Shown one piece after another: positions 46,538 to 59,300 of a DNA stretch of 64,000 nt (position 1 is the stretch's first letter; the number at the start of each line of letters is the position of its first letter). This DNA is from Archegozetes longisetosus. Taxonomy: Eukaryota; Arthropoda; Arachnida; Sarcoptiformes; Trhypochthoniidae. Under the pieces are notes generated by a model. That model saw nothing but the letters and a program-made list of their open reading frames with translations, made no database searches and was not told the DNA's origin. A program made the position numbers and the translations under genes. The stretch covers positions 6,248,001 through 6,312,000 of the forward strand of contig JAEMBT020000005.1 of NCBI GenBank assembly GCA_018873245.2, read 5' to 3'.

Positions 46538-47310
46538 TCGTGCTCCACACGAGTCAAGTCGGTTTGAGCGATTTGACAATTCGAGTAAAACTTTCAGGTT
46601 CAGATCCCCAAACAAATCGACTCGAACGTAGTCAAGTCGCGTCGACTCTAATCGAGTCCGGATAGAATTCAAATCTATTTGAAAGATTTAAACTTATACT
46701 TTGTCTTAAAAACATTTCTGAAATTTTCCAAATCTTTCTAGAATTTGTCGGAAAACCTTTTTAGAAGTTTATGAAGTATTGTAGAACATTCTAGGACCCC
46801 ATATAATATTCTAGAATCTCCTATAAATCTGTAAAATACTCTAGAACTTTCGATAACGTTCTAGAAAACTACGAGAAATCCTAAAATTTGTAGAATCCTA
46901 TCAAATAATCTAGAAATTTCTAGAATGTTCTATCAACCTATGGAGCATTCTAGAACATTCTAGAAGTTCTAGAATGACCTATAAACTTGTAGAATGTTCT
47001 ATAATTTTTTGTAACATATTAGAAATCTATGGGTTATTCAGTAAACTTCTAAAATATTTTACGATTTCACATCTAATTCAGGATCCGCCTGGAAAGAACT
47101 TTATTTGTATAAAATGAAACCTACTATACAAAGCTTAAATAGTAACTTAAAAATTTACATTATCCATTAGTTACAGTGAATTCGAGTCTTTGGCTAAGCT
47201 CGAGACAAGTCTAAATCAAATTAAATAACGCTTTAAACAGACTCGATTCGATTTTTAGTGTCGAATCTGCTCCGATTCGACTAGAGCTCGCTGATTTATG
47301 CGGAGCACTA
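46538..47310. mobile_element. hAT-like element with TTCTAGAA satellite (copy 2, internally deleted)
   Basis: The ends read TCGTGCTCCACACGAGTC on the left and, inverted, TAGTGCTCCGCATAAATC on the right. Flanks aatggagg (46530-46537) and actggagg (47311-47318) form an 8-bp target duplication with one difference, as for hAT elements. It is the same family as 16661-18456 but without the central protein relic. It occupies the same place in the duplicated hsp70 flank as copy 1, which suggests that the insertion came before the duplication. Confidence 0.75.
46721..47075. repeat. TTCTAGAA satellite in copy 2
   Basis: About 350 bases of degenerate TTCTAGAA-based repeats. At 46948-46965 TTC-2-GAA-2-TTC-2-GAA gives a perfect four-unit heat-shock-element match. 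The register breaks right after it (one base between GAA and the next TTC), so this array is less regular than 17941-18275. Confidence 0.8.
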
Positions 47311-48594
47311 ACTGGAGGCATTGATATTCATATAAGAAATTTCATTATGAATAAGAATACATGAAAATTGTTAGGAATAACAATGCTAGAGTTCATTTCT
47401 TTGAAAACTTCGGTTAATTTAGTTTTAAAGCTAGCATATAGTTAAATGATATCTTTCTTTTAAATGTATTACGAGTTGATATTTCAACATTAGACGCAGA
47501 CTTAATGGTCTGCTTTAAACTAGACTCTTCAATAATACTGAGTGGATGATTTCCAAAAGTCATAGAATCTATCAAACATTCACGAAGAGGTTATCTGCTT
47601 TTGAAACTGATTTCTAGAAAAAAAATGGCCACTTTCAACTGCTTTGAAGAAACCAAACGTTCACTGATATAATGTCTCTTCAAATTACAAGTGAAAGCTT
47701 AGTGAGAATACTTAGCTTGATGGTGTTTAGGTCTAAACATTTTCTCGTTTTCATTGTTGAGAGACTGGTCGCGAGTCTTCTATTTTTCATGTTCTCCTTC
47801 TTCTGTGCCACTAATTAGACCTAATATTCACGTCTAGCATTAATAATTAGATATTTATGAAATTTAAACATAACAAATTTCAATTTTAATGATTTATTGT
47901 TTTTGAAGCACATCAGGCTTTAATTGCAAAGTAAACATAAAGTACCATATAATTCAAATATAAAGTTTTATTGCTGTTTCAAAATTGTGTGCCGTCTTAA
48001 GATAAATAAGCATTAGTAAAAGAGAGATTTTCTGATGTTGAGGCTCGAAAACGCTCGACGTTTACTCGCTTCCAAAAACCGAGTGCCGAGCGTATCTTTT
48101 TACCCGAAAGTGAGCTGTCATAACTGGATATTCCCATTGGAAGTTTCATTATGAGTCAAAATACACGAAAATTGCTTGTAAATCCAACAATTTAAGTAAC
48201 TCTAATACAATTCAAATTTTAGCAAAGGAGAATAATTTACGCAACCTCTCGAACTTCTAATATAGAGCAAATCTGCACTTGATTTAAAGACAGGCTACAT
48301 TTACCTGCATTTTGCTTTTGCGTTAACATCAAAATATAAGTTTCATAATAGGACTGAAGGCTTTATTCGATCTCAGCAAACTTTAAGCCTCAAAATTAAA
48401 CTAAGGAAAATAGAATAATTTAAAAGTAAATTTATTCGATAACTTTCTGAATTTTTAACATAACAGAATATTATATTTTAAAATAAGCGATTAGTGATAC
48501 AAAAATTATGAAATTAATACGTCTTAAAACATATATAAAGACAAAACTTAAATATTGATGAATTTAGATAATAAAATGATTGCAATTATCACAT
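47311..48594 (-). other. Spacer and 3' flank of hsp70-D
   Basis: No gene. 48010-48130 is the dispersed repeat also at 39290-39405. 48120-48594 is the recurrent hsp70 3' flank with AATAAA (minus) at 48431-48436, about 160 bases past the stop. Confidence 0.5.
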
Positions 48595-50562
48595 TTAATC
48601 GACTTCTTCGATGGTTGGACCACTTCCTCCAGTAGAGCCACCAGCTCCTGTACCACCTCCAGGAGCGCCACCAGGAGCACCACCTGGGAATCCACCTGGA
48701 AAACCTCCAGGAGCCCCACCGGCTGACTGATACAATTTAGTGATGATTGGATTAAAGAAGCCCTCCAACTCCTTTTGTTTGTGTTCGAATTCGTCCTTTT
48801 CTGCCAATTGGTTTGAGTCCAACCATTTAATAGTGTCTTGAACTTTGTCCAAAATCTTTTTACGATCATCTTCTGAAATCTTATCCTTAAGTTTCTCGTC
48901 TTCCATGGTCGACTTCATGTTGAAGGCATAGGATTCGAGTGAGTTTTTAGCCTGAATTCGTTCTCTTTGTTTTTCGTCTTCGTCTCTGTAGTTCTCAGCT
49001 TCTTTAACCATTCTTTCGATTTCTTCTTTCGAAAGTCTTCCCTTGTCGTTAGTGATGACAATTTTGTTTTCTTTTCCTGTGCTCTTATCGACTGCAGATA
49101 CATTTAGAATACCGTTGGCATCGATATCGAAGGTTACCTCAATCTGAGGTACACCTCTTGGTGCAGGTGGGATTCCAGTTAATTCAAATTTACCCAAAAG
49201 GTTGTTATCTTTGGTCATGGCTCGTTCGCCTTCATACACTTGAATCAATACTCCGGGCTGGTTATCAGAGTAGGTGGTGAATGTTTGTGTTTGTCGAGTG
49301 GGAATTGTTGTGTTTCGTTTGATAAGTGCTGTCATAACACCTCCAGCTGTCTCAATACCAAGAGATAGTGGTGTCACGTCCAACAGGAGTAAATCTTGAA
49401 CTGCTTCGCTCTTATCTCCATTAAGGATCGCGGCCTGGACTGCAGCTCCGTATGCGACTGCTTCGTCTGGATTTATGCTTTTGTTCAGTTCTCTACCATT
49501 GAAGAAGTCTTGTAGTAGTTTCTGAATCTTTGGAATACGAGTGGATCCACCAACCAGAACAATTTCACTGACCTGTGCCTTATCTAATTTTGCGTCACGA
49601 AGGGATTTCTCGACTGGGTCAAGAGTTGATCGGAATAGATCGGCATTCAGTTCTTCAAATCTGGCTCTTGTTATGGTGGAGTAGAAATCAATGCCTTCGA
49701 AAAGTGAATCGATTTCAACGGAGGCCTGAGTCGATGACGAAAGAGTTCGTTTTGCTCTTTCGCACGCAGTTCTCAATCGTCTCAACGCTCTCTTATTTAC
49801 TGACAGATCTTTTTTGTGTTTACGTTTGAATTCTTGAACGAAATGGTTGACCATTCGGTTGTCGAAGTCTTCTCCACCTAAATGTGTGTCACCGGCTGTT
49901 GACTTCACTTCAAAAATGCCGTCTTCAATCGTAAGGATAGAAACATCGAATGTTCCACCACCCAAATCGAAAATCAAAACATTTTTTTCGCCGTGTCCCT
50001 TCTTGTCTAAACCATAAGCAATCGCTGCAGCTGTCGGTTCGTTGATGATTCTCAATACATTCAAACCAGAGATGGTACCAGCATCTTTTGTAGCTTGTCT
50101 TTGACTGTCGTTGAAATAAGCGGGGACTGTAATCACTGCATTGGTCACAGTTTTACCCAAATAGGCCTCTGCGATTTCTTTCATCTTTACCAAAACCATG
50201 GATGAGATCTCTTCAGGGAAAAATTGTTTAGTTTCTCCCTTGTATTCGACCTTAATTTTAGGTTTTCCAGAGTCGTTGACAACAGTAAAGGGCCAGTGTT
50301 TCATATCTGACTGAACTGATGCGTCGTCGAAACGACGACCAATTAATCGCTTAGCATCAAAGACTGTATTCGATGGATTCATGGCGACTTGGTTTTTAGC
50401 CGCATCACCAATGAGTCGTTCGGTGTCAGTGAAGGCCACATAAGAAGGAGTTGTTCTGTTTCCCTGATCATTAGCAATGATCTCAACTTTGCCATGCTGA
50501 AACACACCAACACACGAATAAGTTGTGCCCAAATCAATACCTATGGCAGGAGCTTTTGCCAT
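48595..50562 (-). CDS. hsp70: Hsp70-D, inducible cytosolic heat-shock protein 70
   Basis: Intronless, 655 residues, the longest Gly-rich tail of the intact copies, ending GPTIEEVD. It starts [16 protein letters not shown]. Distinctive residues are [13 protein letters not shown] (others [13 protein letters not shown]), [21 protein letters not shown] and GFFNPIITK where others have GICNPIITK, losing one Cys. The ATPase signatures are intact. Its promoter differs from the A-C type: TATATATAG at 50719-50727 and a perfect three-unit HSE. Pseudogene 5 at 53446 shares the DKKGHGE motif and is its nearest relative in the window. Confidence 0.97.
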   Translation of the reverse strand: MAKAPAIGIDLGTTYSCVGVFQHGKVEIIANDQGNRTTPSYVAFTDTERLIGDAAKNQVAMNPSNTVFDAKRLIGRRFDDASVQSDMKHWPFTVVNDSGKPKIKVEYKGETKQFFPEEISSMVLVKMKEIAEAYLGKTVTNAVITVPAYFNDSQRQATKDAGTISGLNVLRIINEPTAAAIAYGLDKKGHGEKNVLIFDLGGGTFDVSILTIEDGIFEVKSTAGDTHLGGEDFDNRMVNHFVQEFKRKHKKDLSVNKRALRRLRTACERAKRTLSSSTQASVEIDSLFEGIDFYSTITRARFEELNADLFRSTLDPVEKSLRDAKLDKAQVSEIVLVGGSTRIPKIQKLLQDFFNGRELNKSINPDEAVAYGAAVQAAILNGDKSEAVQDLLLLDVTPLSLGIETAGGVMTALIKRNTTIPTRQTQTFTTYSDNQPGVLIQVYEGERAMTKDNNLLGKFELTGIPPAPRGVPQIEVTFDIDANGILNVSAVDKSTGKENKIVITNDKGRLSKEEIERMVKEAENYRDEDEKQRERIQAKNSLESYAFNMKSTMEDEKLKDKISEDDRKKILDKVQDTIKWLDSNQLAEKDEFEHKQKELEGFFNPIITKLYQSAGGAPGGFPGGFPGGAPGGAPGGGTGAGGSTGGSGPTIEEVD

Positions 50563-50718
50563 TTCGGTGATTTAATTGACTTAATATGAAAGAAAATTGA
50601 ATATAAAAATGAATAGTTAACACTTGAAAATTAAAAGAAGTTTGGTTAAAGTATATTACTTTGCATTTAATATTCGCACTTTTCTAGAAGTTGATTGCCT
50701 GCGTCGCGAACGGCTTCT

Positions 50719-50755
50719 CTATATATACTTGAAGAGACTTATTCTAGAATTTTCT
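50719..50755 (-). promoter_or_regulatory. TATA box and heat-shock element of hsp70-D
   Basis: TATATATAG (minus) at 50719-50727. TTC, GAA and TTC start at 50742, 50747 and 50752: a perfect three-unit HSE centred on ATTCTAGAAT, the same core as the satellite in the hAT-like elements. A weaker GAA-2-TTC pair lies at 50802-50809. Confidence 0.85.
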
Positions 50756-51879
50756 CTATTATCCTACGCAAAATTATTTTTGCGCAGAATACCGTTCACT
50801 CGAAATTTCCATTTTCTCAAATTAGTACCAACTGCGCGAACTTTTGTCATACTTGTAATTCAATTGATTTAGTGTTAAATACATTTGCAATAATAGTATT
50901 TTGGGTCGTGTATCTGTGCTTTTAAACACATTTCTTGTTCATAAGGAGATTATATTTTGTATAAATAAATTTTCGCGCGTACTACAACATTCAAAGTATA
51001 TTATCTAAACTTTATATAATAGAAATTCATTTTTGCCACTATCAATAGTAATATACAATATGCAAAATTTCAACCTTATTCAATAACTTTGAATTAACTT
51101 GATGAAAATAAAAATAATTTACTTATTAAATACACATAAACTACCATTTATTTGTTTATTTTGATTGAAATTTTTATCTGATCAATTTTCCATGTTTACC
51201 CTATGACTGAGTGTGCGCACTTTCATTATGAAAAAGGTTTTTTTAATGTCAAAAACATGTTCACATATTAAAGTTACAGTATATTTTTATATTAAAAATA
51301 TGTATTTCGTATTTATTCTCACATTGTTTCTATTCTTTTTTATGATGACAACTTACAAACGCTTAATGTTTTATTGAAACGTTTTTCACTAACTTCTAAA
51401 TATTATTCGTTATTGAACGCCTACTTTTTTCTAAATTTACTTAAATTACTTTAAAGTGTTAGAAACTGTTAGCAGTATTACTTTAGGTTGACAACTTTTT
51501 CGTTTTATTCTCATATTTTAGTATTTCTATAACTAGATATTTGCAGAAAACTAAAATATCTTTCAACTCATACATATCTATTGACGAGAGAAGTGGAAAG
51601 TTCGACAAACTTATTTAAAACGCTTTCGTCTCAAAATAAAATTTTGAAAGTTCTAGAAAATATTTAAGAAAAAATATGGAACTATTTATTAAATGTTTAT
51701 CTGAAGTCATTTAAAAATACAACTACAACATCGAATAAACTGAGCACATCTATTGAAATGTTGACATCTACAAATAATGTGAAACAGACTTTGTTATTTA
51801 CTAGAATTTATGACTAAGCTATGATCAAACTTATAAACAACATTCCAATTATGATTTGAAACTAATCACTATCGCTGTA
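50756..51879 (-). repeat. Duplicated 5' flank of hsp70-D
   Basis: No gene. Similar to other hsp70 flanks, including the motif 'gtgttagaaactgttag' near 51457. Confidence 0.55.
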
Positions 51880-52600
51880 GTATATCAACCTAATGTTCTT
51901 TCAATTGAAAAGACGCATTTTGATAATGATGTAAGAATTCAATTATTAGTAGATCGCACAATAGTGTGTAACTTATAAGTTCAGTATTAAAATGTCATTG
52001 TATACGTCAGTCTATAACTGCTCAATTGCACTGCATTTTCTTACTCTATGCAAAGGAGTTTCGCATTAGTCATAACTATCTTGAAGCGATTCAATTTATT
52101 AAGAATATTTTCAAAATCGATATTTCTAAATGCGTTTACAATCCTTTTAAATAAGTAATTGAAAGACAGAATCATTCGAATATTGCATGAGTTTGGATAA
52201 CAGTAAACATATCATACACTGTTCAAATGATTACATATCTTTAATACGTTATCATTTAAAAATGCAATCTATTTGAAGCTATTTCTCACAATCTGTTTCT
52301 AATCAACCATCTTCTTAGTGGTAATGAAGACAACCAGATGGTAAAAGCAGCCTTGGTTCTAAACTACATAACAATCACTACACTAATAACATAACTACAT
52401 AAACAAACTACAAAACAAATATTCTTGATTCGATGGTTATGTTTAATATTTATATTATTATTTATATTATTATTACATTAAATGATGAACAGAATACTGT
52501 TAAAATTTCTTCTCATATGTTTAGTAAACTTAATTTCAGGTGAATTTTTGAGAAATTAACAAATAATTACGATAATTGAAGAGTTTATTAAGGCAAATCG
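51880..52600 (+). repeat. Orphan 5' module B with intact signal-peptide exon
   Basis: Copy of the upstream region and exon 1 of the gene at 56391. ATG 52482 opens a frame of about 20 codons encoding a hydrophobic signal peptide close to that of the parent gene, ending in an intact GTGAAT splice donor at about 52541. No downstream exon follows: degenerate hsp70 sequence lies next. Whether it is transcribed is unknown. Confidence 0.6.
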
Positions 52601-52724
52601 TGCGCGGTGTTCAAAATTAAAGACATTTTGTTCTATAATTTCTATATTTAAATTTAATATATTTAATAAATATTAAGCTTTGTCAAAATACGAAAGAAGT
52701 TTAATGATTGCTAGATTTGAAATG

Positions 52725-53215
52725 CCTTCTAATTCCTTAAGCTTTTGCTCGAACTTTTTTTTTCACTCCGCTGGTTAGTCCAAACATTAGATAACTTTTT
52801 GAGTTTTGTCCAAAATCTTTTTGTGATCAGCTTCAACGGTTGACCTGGTGTTGAAGCCAACATCAAGTGAGTATTTAGCCTGAATGCATTCCTCTTGCTT
52901 TACTCGCTTTTGTAGCCCTCAGTTTCTTTAAACATTCTTTCGATTTCTTTTTCGAAAGTCATCCCTTATGATCAGCGACAGCAATTTTATTTTCTCTTCA
53001 AGTACTCCCGTCGACCGCGAATACATTCAGAAAACAATCGTAACCGATATTGAAAGTGAATTCAATCTGATACTTAACTTAGGTGATTCTAAAATTTTAA
53101 TCTTTTGAGTTGACCTATTCAGGTTATTATCTCGTTGACTGTTAAATGCCCGAACGCTTATCCTGGACAGTATATTAGAGTATATGATAAATAGATCTTC
53201 GAAGTGCATACGAAG
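52725..53215 (-). pseudogene. hsp70 pseudogene 4 (C-terminal fragment)
   Basis: The remnant covers the lid and part of the substrate-binding domain, full of frameshifts. Recognisable are ILDKTQ-like, KRMFKE-like and ADGVDGST-like blocks matching the region around [15 protein letters not shown] and [10 protein letters not shown] of intact copies. The upper part shares derived sequence with pseudogene 5 (a GQYI.EYDK-like stretch near 53180), so these two are relatives. Confidence 0.75.
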
Positions 53216-53445
53216 TCATTTGCTGAAACACAAATTTCTTTAATCGAAATTTCGTGATGGGTCAGAAAATACAAAGATTTTATCAAACTCTGATTTTTGA
53301 AGTGATCAAACCGAACTTTTGGTGATTAATAATGTTAAATAGGCCATTGGAAGCTTTGATATTGCTTTGACGAAACCAATTTAAAAAATTTCTAGAGATG
53401 AAATCTAAGTATTAAATGACTGGTGTAAAAGAAGAACATTTAGTC
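53216..53445 (-). repeat. Fragment of hsp70 5' flank
   Basis: 53220-53350 matches 16550-16650, 46400-46530 and 31590-31700, without the hAT-like element present in the first two. Confidence 0.5.
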
Positions 53446-55046
53446 GACTTCTACAATGGCTGAACCACTTTCTTCTCATGATCCTGCACCACAACCAGAA
53501 ACACCACCAAGTGGATTATACGATTCAGTAATGAATTGATTGCAGATGCCCTTCAAATCTCTCAGCTTGCGTTCAAATTCGCCCTTTGCTGCCATTTGGT
53601 TTGAGTCCGACCATTTGAAGAAGTCTTGAACTTCGTCCAAAATTCTTTTAGAATTGTTTTTAAAGATTGACTTGATGTCACAAGCATAAGATTCGAGTGA
53701 GCTTTTGGCCTAAATGCGTTTCCGTTGCTTTTCATTCTCGTCTTTGTAGACTTCAGCTTCTTTAACCATTCTTTCGATTTCTTCTTTCGATAGTCTTCCC
53801 TTTTCGTTAGCGATCGTGATTTTGTTCTCTTTTCCAGTGCTCTTATCGACTGCCGATACACTCAGAACGCCGTTGGCATCAATATCGAAAGTCTCCTCAA
53901 TCAGATGTTTACCGTTTGAAGAGTCTAGTATTTCAGTCGTTGCAAATTTCCAGATTGTTATCTTTAGTTGTAGACCGTTCGCTTTCATACACCCGAATGC
54001 TTTCTCCGGACAGTATACTTGAGGATACGGCAAATAGATCTTTGAACTGCTTATGAGAATAGAGGGTGAATGTTCGCTTTTGTCGGATGGGAATTGTTGT
54101 GTTTCATCTAATTAGTATTGTCATAACACCTCCAGCTGTCTCAATACCAAGAGAAAATGGTATCACGCCCAACAGAGGCAAGTTTTGAATAGCTTTGCTC
54201 TTATCTCGGTAAAGGATCGCGGCCTTGACTGCAGCTCCGTATGCGACTGCTTCGACTGGATTTATGCTTTTGTTTAGTTCTTTACCATTGAAGTAGTCTT
54301 GCAATAGTTTTTGGATCCTTGGAACAAGAGTGGATCCACCAACTGGAACGATATCGTCGATAGAGCCTTATCAAAACTGGTGTCACAAATGTTGAATATT
54401 GAGCAGAACAGATTGGCATTCAGTTCTTCAAATTTGGCTCTTGTTACGATAGAGTAGAAGTTAAAACCCCCGAAAAGTGAATCGATTTCAATGGAGGCCT
54501 GAGTCGATGGCAAGAAATTTCGCCCTGCTCTTTCGCACACAGTTCTTAATATTATCATCTTTCTTTTGCAAATATGAAAGATCTTTTTTGCGCTTGTATT
54601 TGAATTCTTGAATGAAACGGTTGACCATTCGGTTGTCGAAGTCTTCTCCACCTAAATGTGTGTCACCAGCTGTTGACTTCACTTCGAAAATGCCGTCTTC
54701 AATCGTAATGATAGATACATCGAATGTTCCGCCACCCAGATCGAAAATGAGAACGTTTCTTTCACCATGTCCCTTCTTATCTAAAACCATAAGAAATATC
54801 TGCAGCTGTCGTCTCTTCATGATTCCCAATACACCCAAACCAGAGATAGTAGCAGCATCTTTTGTAGCTTTTCTTTGACTGTGACTGATTAGTCATTTAG
54901 CGTTGAAGACTGTGTTCAGTGGATTCATATCAGTTTGATATTTAGCCGCATCACCAATGAGTCGTTCGGTGTCAGTGAAGGCCACATAAGAAGGTGTTGT
55001 TCTGTTTCCCTGATCATTAGCAATGATCTCAACTTTGTCATATTGA
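53446..55046 (-). pseudogene. hsp70 pseudogene 5
   Basis: A long but broken copy. Pieces in different frames cover the N-terminal [29 protein letters not shown] (about 54725), an altered region replacing several dozen residues of the substrate-binding domain (about 53900-54060), the TGKENKI block, and a C-terminal AIVEVD-like tail at 53446. A deletion removes about 70 residues after the DAK motif, and several frameshifts and stops occur. The N-terminus is cut by a small foldback element at 55065. Confidence 0.88.
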
Positions 55047-55064
55047 TGAATTTTGATGTTGCCC

Positions 55065-55236
55065 AGTTCTGATGAACATCATTAAATTCCGTATCATCTA
55101 TTCTCGTCAAAGTGGATATCGTTAGACTCTTAGTGGCTTCTAATGCTGAAGGATTACACTAAATAGTTATAAGTTTTAGCGGTATTCAATTTGACGAGAA
55201 TAGAGGATACAGAATTTAATGATATTCATCAGAACT
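55065..55236. mobile_element. Small foldback MITE, 172 bp
   Basis: Arms at 55065-55111 and 55190-55236 are about 47 bases each, inverted and nearly identical (start AGTTCTGATGAACATCATTA), around a 78-base spacer. It lies at the point where hsp70 pseudogene 5 loses its N-terminus. Confidence 0.7.
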
Positions 55237-56390
55237 TTATAATTTATTTTTGAGTTCTCGATTATGAGTTTTGATTATAAATCATACAAAAATAAATGAC
55301 CAGAATTCGAGTTCTGGTTATACAAAATTTTGAAAATTCACCGTTCGAGACGTTTCGGAGTGATTCCCGTGCCCAGAAATCAGCCATTTGAAGCGGCTAG
55401 CCTAAATATCGAACTTTAATGCGATCGAGAAGCTTTAGACAGTTTTAGTTCGGTTAATTTTTCTAATGCCACTAATTATTGCAGTGGGAAGTCGGGAGCC
55501 TGAATTTTCGTCTATTGGCCATCAATCAATTTATAACCTTTCGGAAATCTAATCATTCGCTGATCACAGGATGTTTTCAAATTTTTCATCAGAAAATCTT
55601 ATATCAATTTTTAATCTTGATTAATTCAACAGAATTAGAACCGAGTTTTAACGAATTTCCACCTAAAAAATGGATTCTGGGCTATATCTCAAGAATGGAT
55701 TGAGGTATCTTCAAGAAAATAAATATGAAATTTAATCGTGGTTCAGAAATGATATATTCAAAATCGCTGAATTCATTCCCGAGTTATCCAACTTTTTGGG
55801 TGAGTTTATACATATTTCCAGCACTGTATAAACCTAATCTTCATTTAATTGAAAGAATTATGCATTTTAATAATAGTGCAGTAATCTCATTTTGATTAGC
55901 ACGTTGCACAATGTTGTGTTCCGTATAATCTTAATATTAAATTGCGATTGTATACGAGAGTATCTGCCAAATTATAATGCACTTTACTCCTATTTGGAAA
56001 ATTTTCTCATTTTTCTTAGCCATTTCCAATCGATTTAATTTTTAAAATTTTCGCAATATATCTAAAATAGATTGACAATTCTTTTGAAATTAGTAATTGA
56101 AAAAACATAGATTGACCCAAATATTGCACGAGTTTGAATAAAAATAGCAGTAACATACTATTCATTGTTTGCATGATTACATATCTTGAATATGTTATCA
56201 TTTAAAAATAAAATCCATTCGAAGCTATTTATCATAATCAGCTTTTAATCAATCATCAGTTTAGTGATAATTAAGACAATAAATCAGTGAAAGGGGAGGT
56301 TTTGATTCTAAGTTATTTAACTCAGAATAATATTTAGCACTCTGGGAATCAGTTCGATTGAGTAGCCAAGTTTAGTTAATGTATTACATA
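55237..56390 (+). other. Upstream region of the LolA-like/PAN gene
   Basis: 55820-56390 is the parental copy of the module repeated at 13420 and 51880, probably with the promoter. No clear TATA box was picked out. 55237-55820 has no recognised feature. Confidence 0.45.
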
Positions 56391-59300
56391 ATGGACAGAA
56401 AATTGCTAATAATATTTTTTCTCATTAATTTAGTAAACCTAATTGCAGGTGAATTTTTAAGAAATTGAAAGTTTCAATTAACTGATTCGCGATAATTAAA
56501 ACTAAATTTATTGATTAAAACAGGATATGTCTTCCCAAATATCACGAATATGGGTAACTTCCACACCAAAGTTGATTATCGCAGTAATGTATGAATTCAT
56601 AGTTTTCAAAAACTTTATCAAACGTAAAGCTCTTTTAAGAAGTAAAAAAGTTATTATGACATTTTCAGACCAATCATAAGTCTGCTTATGTGGAAGAATT
56701 CTTCAATTTCGCAACTGGAAGAGGAAGACTGGACGTTATGACAAACGGGACTTTAAAAACATATCTTTACGATTATAGAACTCAACAAATTCTTGAATTT
56801 GCCAGTAAGCTATAAAATAGGCAAAAGTTTTAATGAGCTGAACTAAAAATAAATAATTTGATTGACAGATAATAAGTGTACAGTTTATAATGATCTGAAG
56901 CAAAGTCTGTCACAACTTTTCACTAACAAATTTTACCGATGGACTGATGCCTATGATGCGACAAAATTGCCGATGATAGGACCAACAGCCTTAATAAGAC
57001 AAGTTATGCGCGGTATTAACAATGGATCTCTTGTAAGTAGTTACGCATAATGATTTGTAACTGAAACATTCAGAATAGACTAATTTTTGTTTGATCAGAC
57101 AAGCGTCTCGAGTCCTACTTTGACTAGTATAAGAGGAATTCCATGTCAAACTTTCACAGTGACAGGAAATACATTTAACGCAAATAGACTGACATTTTAT
57201 TTTGCTGGTGAGAATTCCTGCCTAAATTTTCAATCCACTAATAGTTGTATTATTTAGATCCCAGTTGGAACAAATTTGAATTCCTAAATATGTTTAAGAG
57301 AATTCCAGTTCGAGTAACTGTTGCGGGCACTAATCCTGATGGATCAGCGCTTAATGTTGATATTGACTATTTTCTTTTTGAAATCTATTCTAACACTTGG
57401 GATGATTTTCTAGTATGCAGTTGATTACTCTAAAAATAATCATTTAAATCAATAACTAATACATTTGAATTTAGCCTCCAATGGGTATTGGGTGTAAGGG
57501 TAAAAAGTCAATTAAAAATCTACCTACAATATCGAATAAATTCAAAACATCTATCGAGGTGTTTGACATGTACACACAACGCATAACAGGAGTACAGCAG
57601 TATATTAACAGAATCAATGTAAGTAAAACTAATTTCAAGATGAATACTACTTTATTACTACCACGTTAACAGGTCGTTTATGATGGCTATCTAAACTTGG
57701 TTAAAGTTGATGGCTTCAACCCATTAATTGAGGATAGTTTTAAGATCATTATGGATTTCAATCGTGGCATATCATACGTATTTGGTACTGACCAAGCTTG
57801 TCAGATAAGACACATTCAAAACTCTCCTTTACTCAGAGATCAGAACTCAATCGGGTATTTGAAAGCTGCTCAAGACCTTCTAGGATGGAAAAATGATACT
57901 TACTATCTCGGAAAAGTAACCATCTTTATTGAACTTTCTAATATTTTAACTGTTTGTTTGTGACTTTATCTTTAAAAGACTTATGCGAGAGGAATATTTT
58001 GTGATGTATGGGAGCGTGTAGCGTATAACTCACCAATTGCAAACACTCAATATAATGCTACATTTGCAAAAGTCGTGTATACCTATTATATATTGGATGT
58101 AAGAAATAATCTGATATTTTTCTAAAAATAAGTATTCCTATGTTTTCTAAACATTATTTCTAACTCAGAGCGGAAGTAAAGATGTTACAAATGATGTATT
58201 AGGAACCGATACGCCCATTCAAACTATAATGACTGGTTATAGCGTTGATGGAAAAGTGAGTTAGTTTGTAGAAATAATTATAAAAATCTGTTTAAGTTAT
58301 TTCTTCAACAAATCGGAACATTGTTTTAGGTAAAGATGGGGTAGTGGGGTGTGTTTAACTTATTATTAATAACTGATAAGAATAAATATCTAAACAATGA
58401 AGTGAAAGTTTTGAATATGATAAAGTTTTTCCTACTCACACATTGGATACTTATCTTTATCATTTACAGTTAAACCTGTTTAGCTTCAAAGTATAATTAA
58501 ATGATTTTTAAAAAGAATTAGAATAAGCCTGAGCTTCTTATGGACTTATTTATATGTTTACCAAAAAGAGTTTAACAACGTGCTCGAAATAGACGGGTTT
58601 ACTGTATTACTAAAAAGTTAGAACACATTACCATTATCCCATCCGTACTCTATAATACAAACTCTAATTCATAATTTAAATCATATTAAGTAGATGTTAA
58701 AGTTTAATGAAAATCTCTATGAAGTATCTCAAGGAATATATTTCGTAGATTATGTTCACATTTAGTATGTAATGTATTGTATATATAGACCTGATGAAAA
58801 TTTTCAAATATGTTATTGAAAGGATCCGACATTTAAAGTGGAACTCAACTTTTTCTCTTTTGCCGAAACCTTGTACAATGATGACGATGTAGTTGGTGTG
58901 TTTGATGTACGAAATTGCTTTACAGAATCCGATATGAGAAGATACGTCGAGCTATATATTCCTGCACAAAGTATGCAATCCTAAAGCTCTCAAAATATTT
59001 TTATTTTATTAATTCTTGCCTCTAAGAAACTAACGCTCCGATCGCGCAAAAATATTTCAAACAATTTCGTCAAGCTTTGGTACAAGAAATATCATATGCC
59101 GCTCAAATATCTCCTCTAAGAATACCATTTTTAGAGCTGGATTTTGGGGAAAACGCAATTATGGCAAACGTTATGATTCTTGATAAAGAAAGCGCTTCAT
59201 GTGAGTCAATTCAACATTCAAAATTTTGAATTTCTCTTATTTTGCTATTGAGCAAACTAATAGTAAAACTTCTATCTTCGCTACTTCTGATTTATTTGTA

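Noticed and set aside
57481..57963. Separate small genes at 57481, 57697 and 60354
   Set aside because: They are internal exons of one 16-exon gene. The apparent starts are internal Met or non-ATG codons, and the phases join perfectly.
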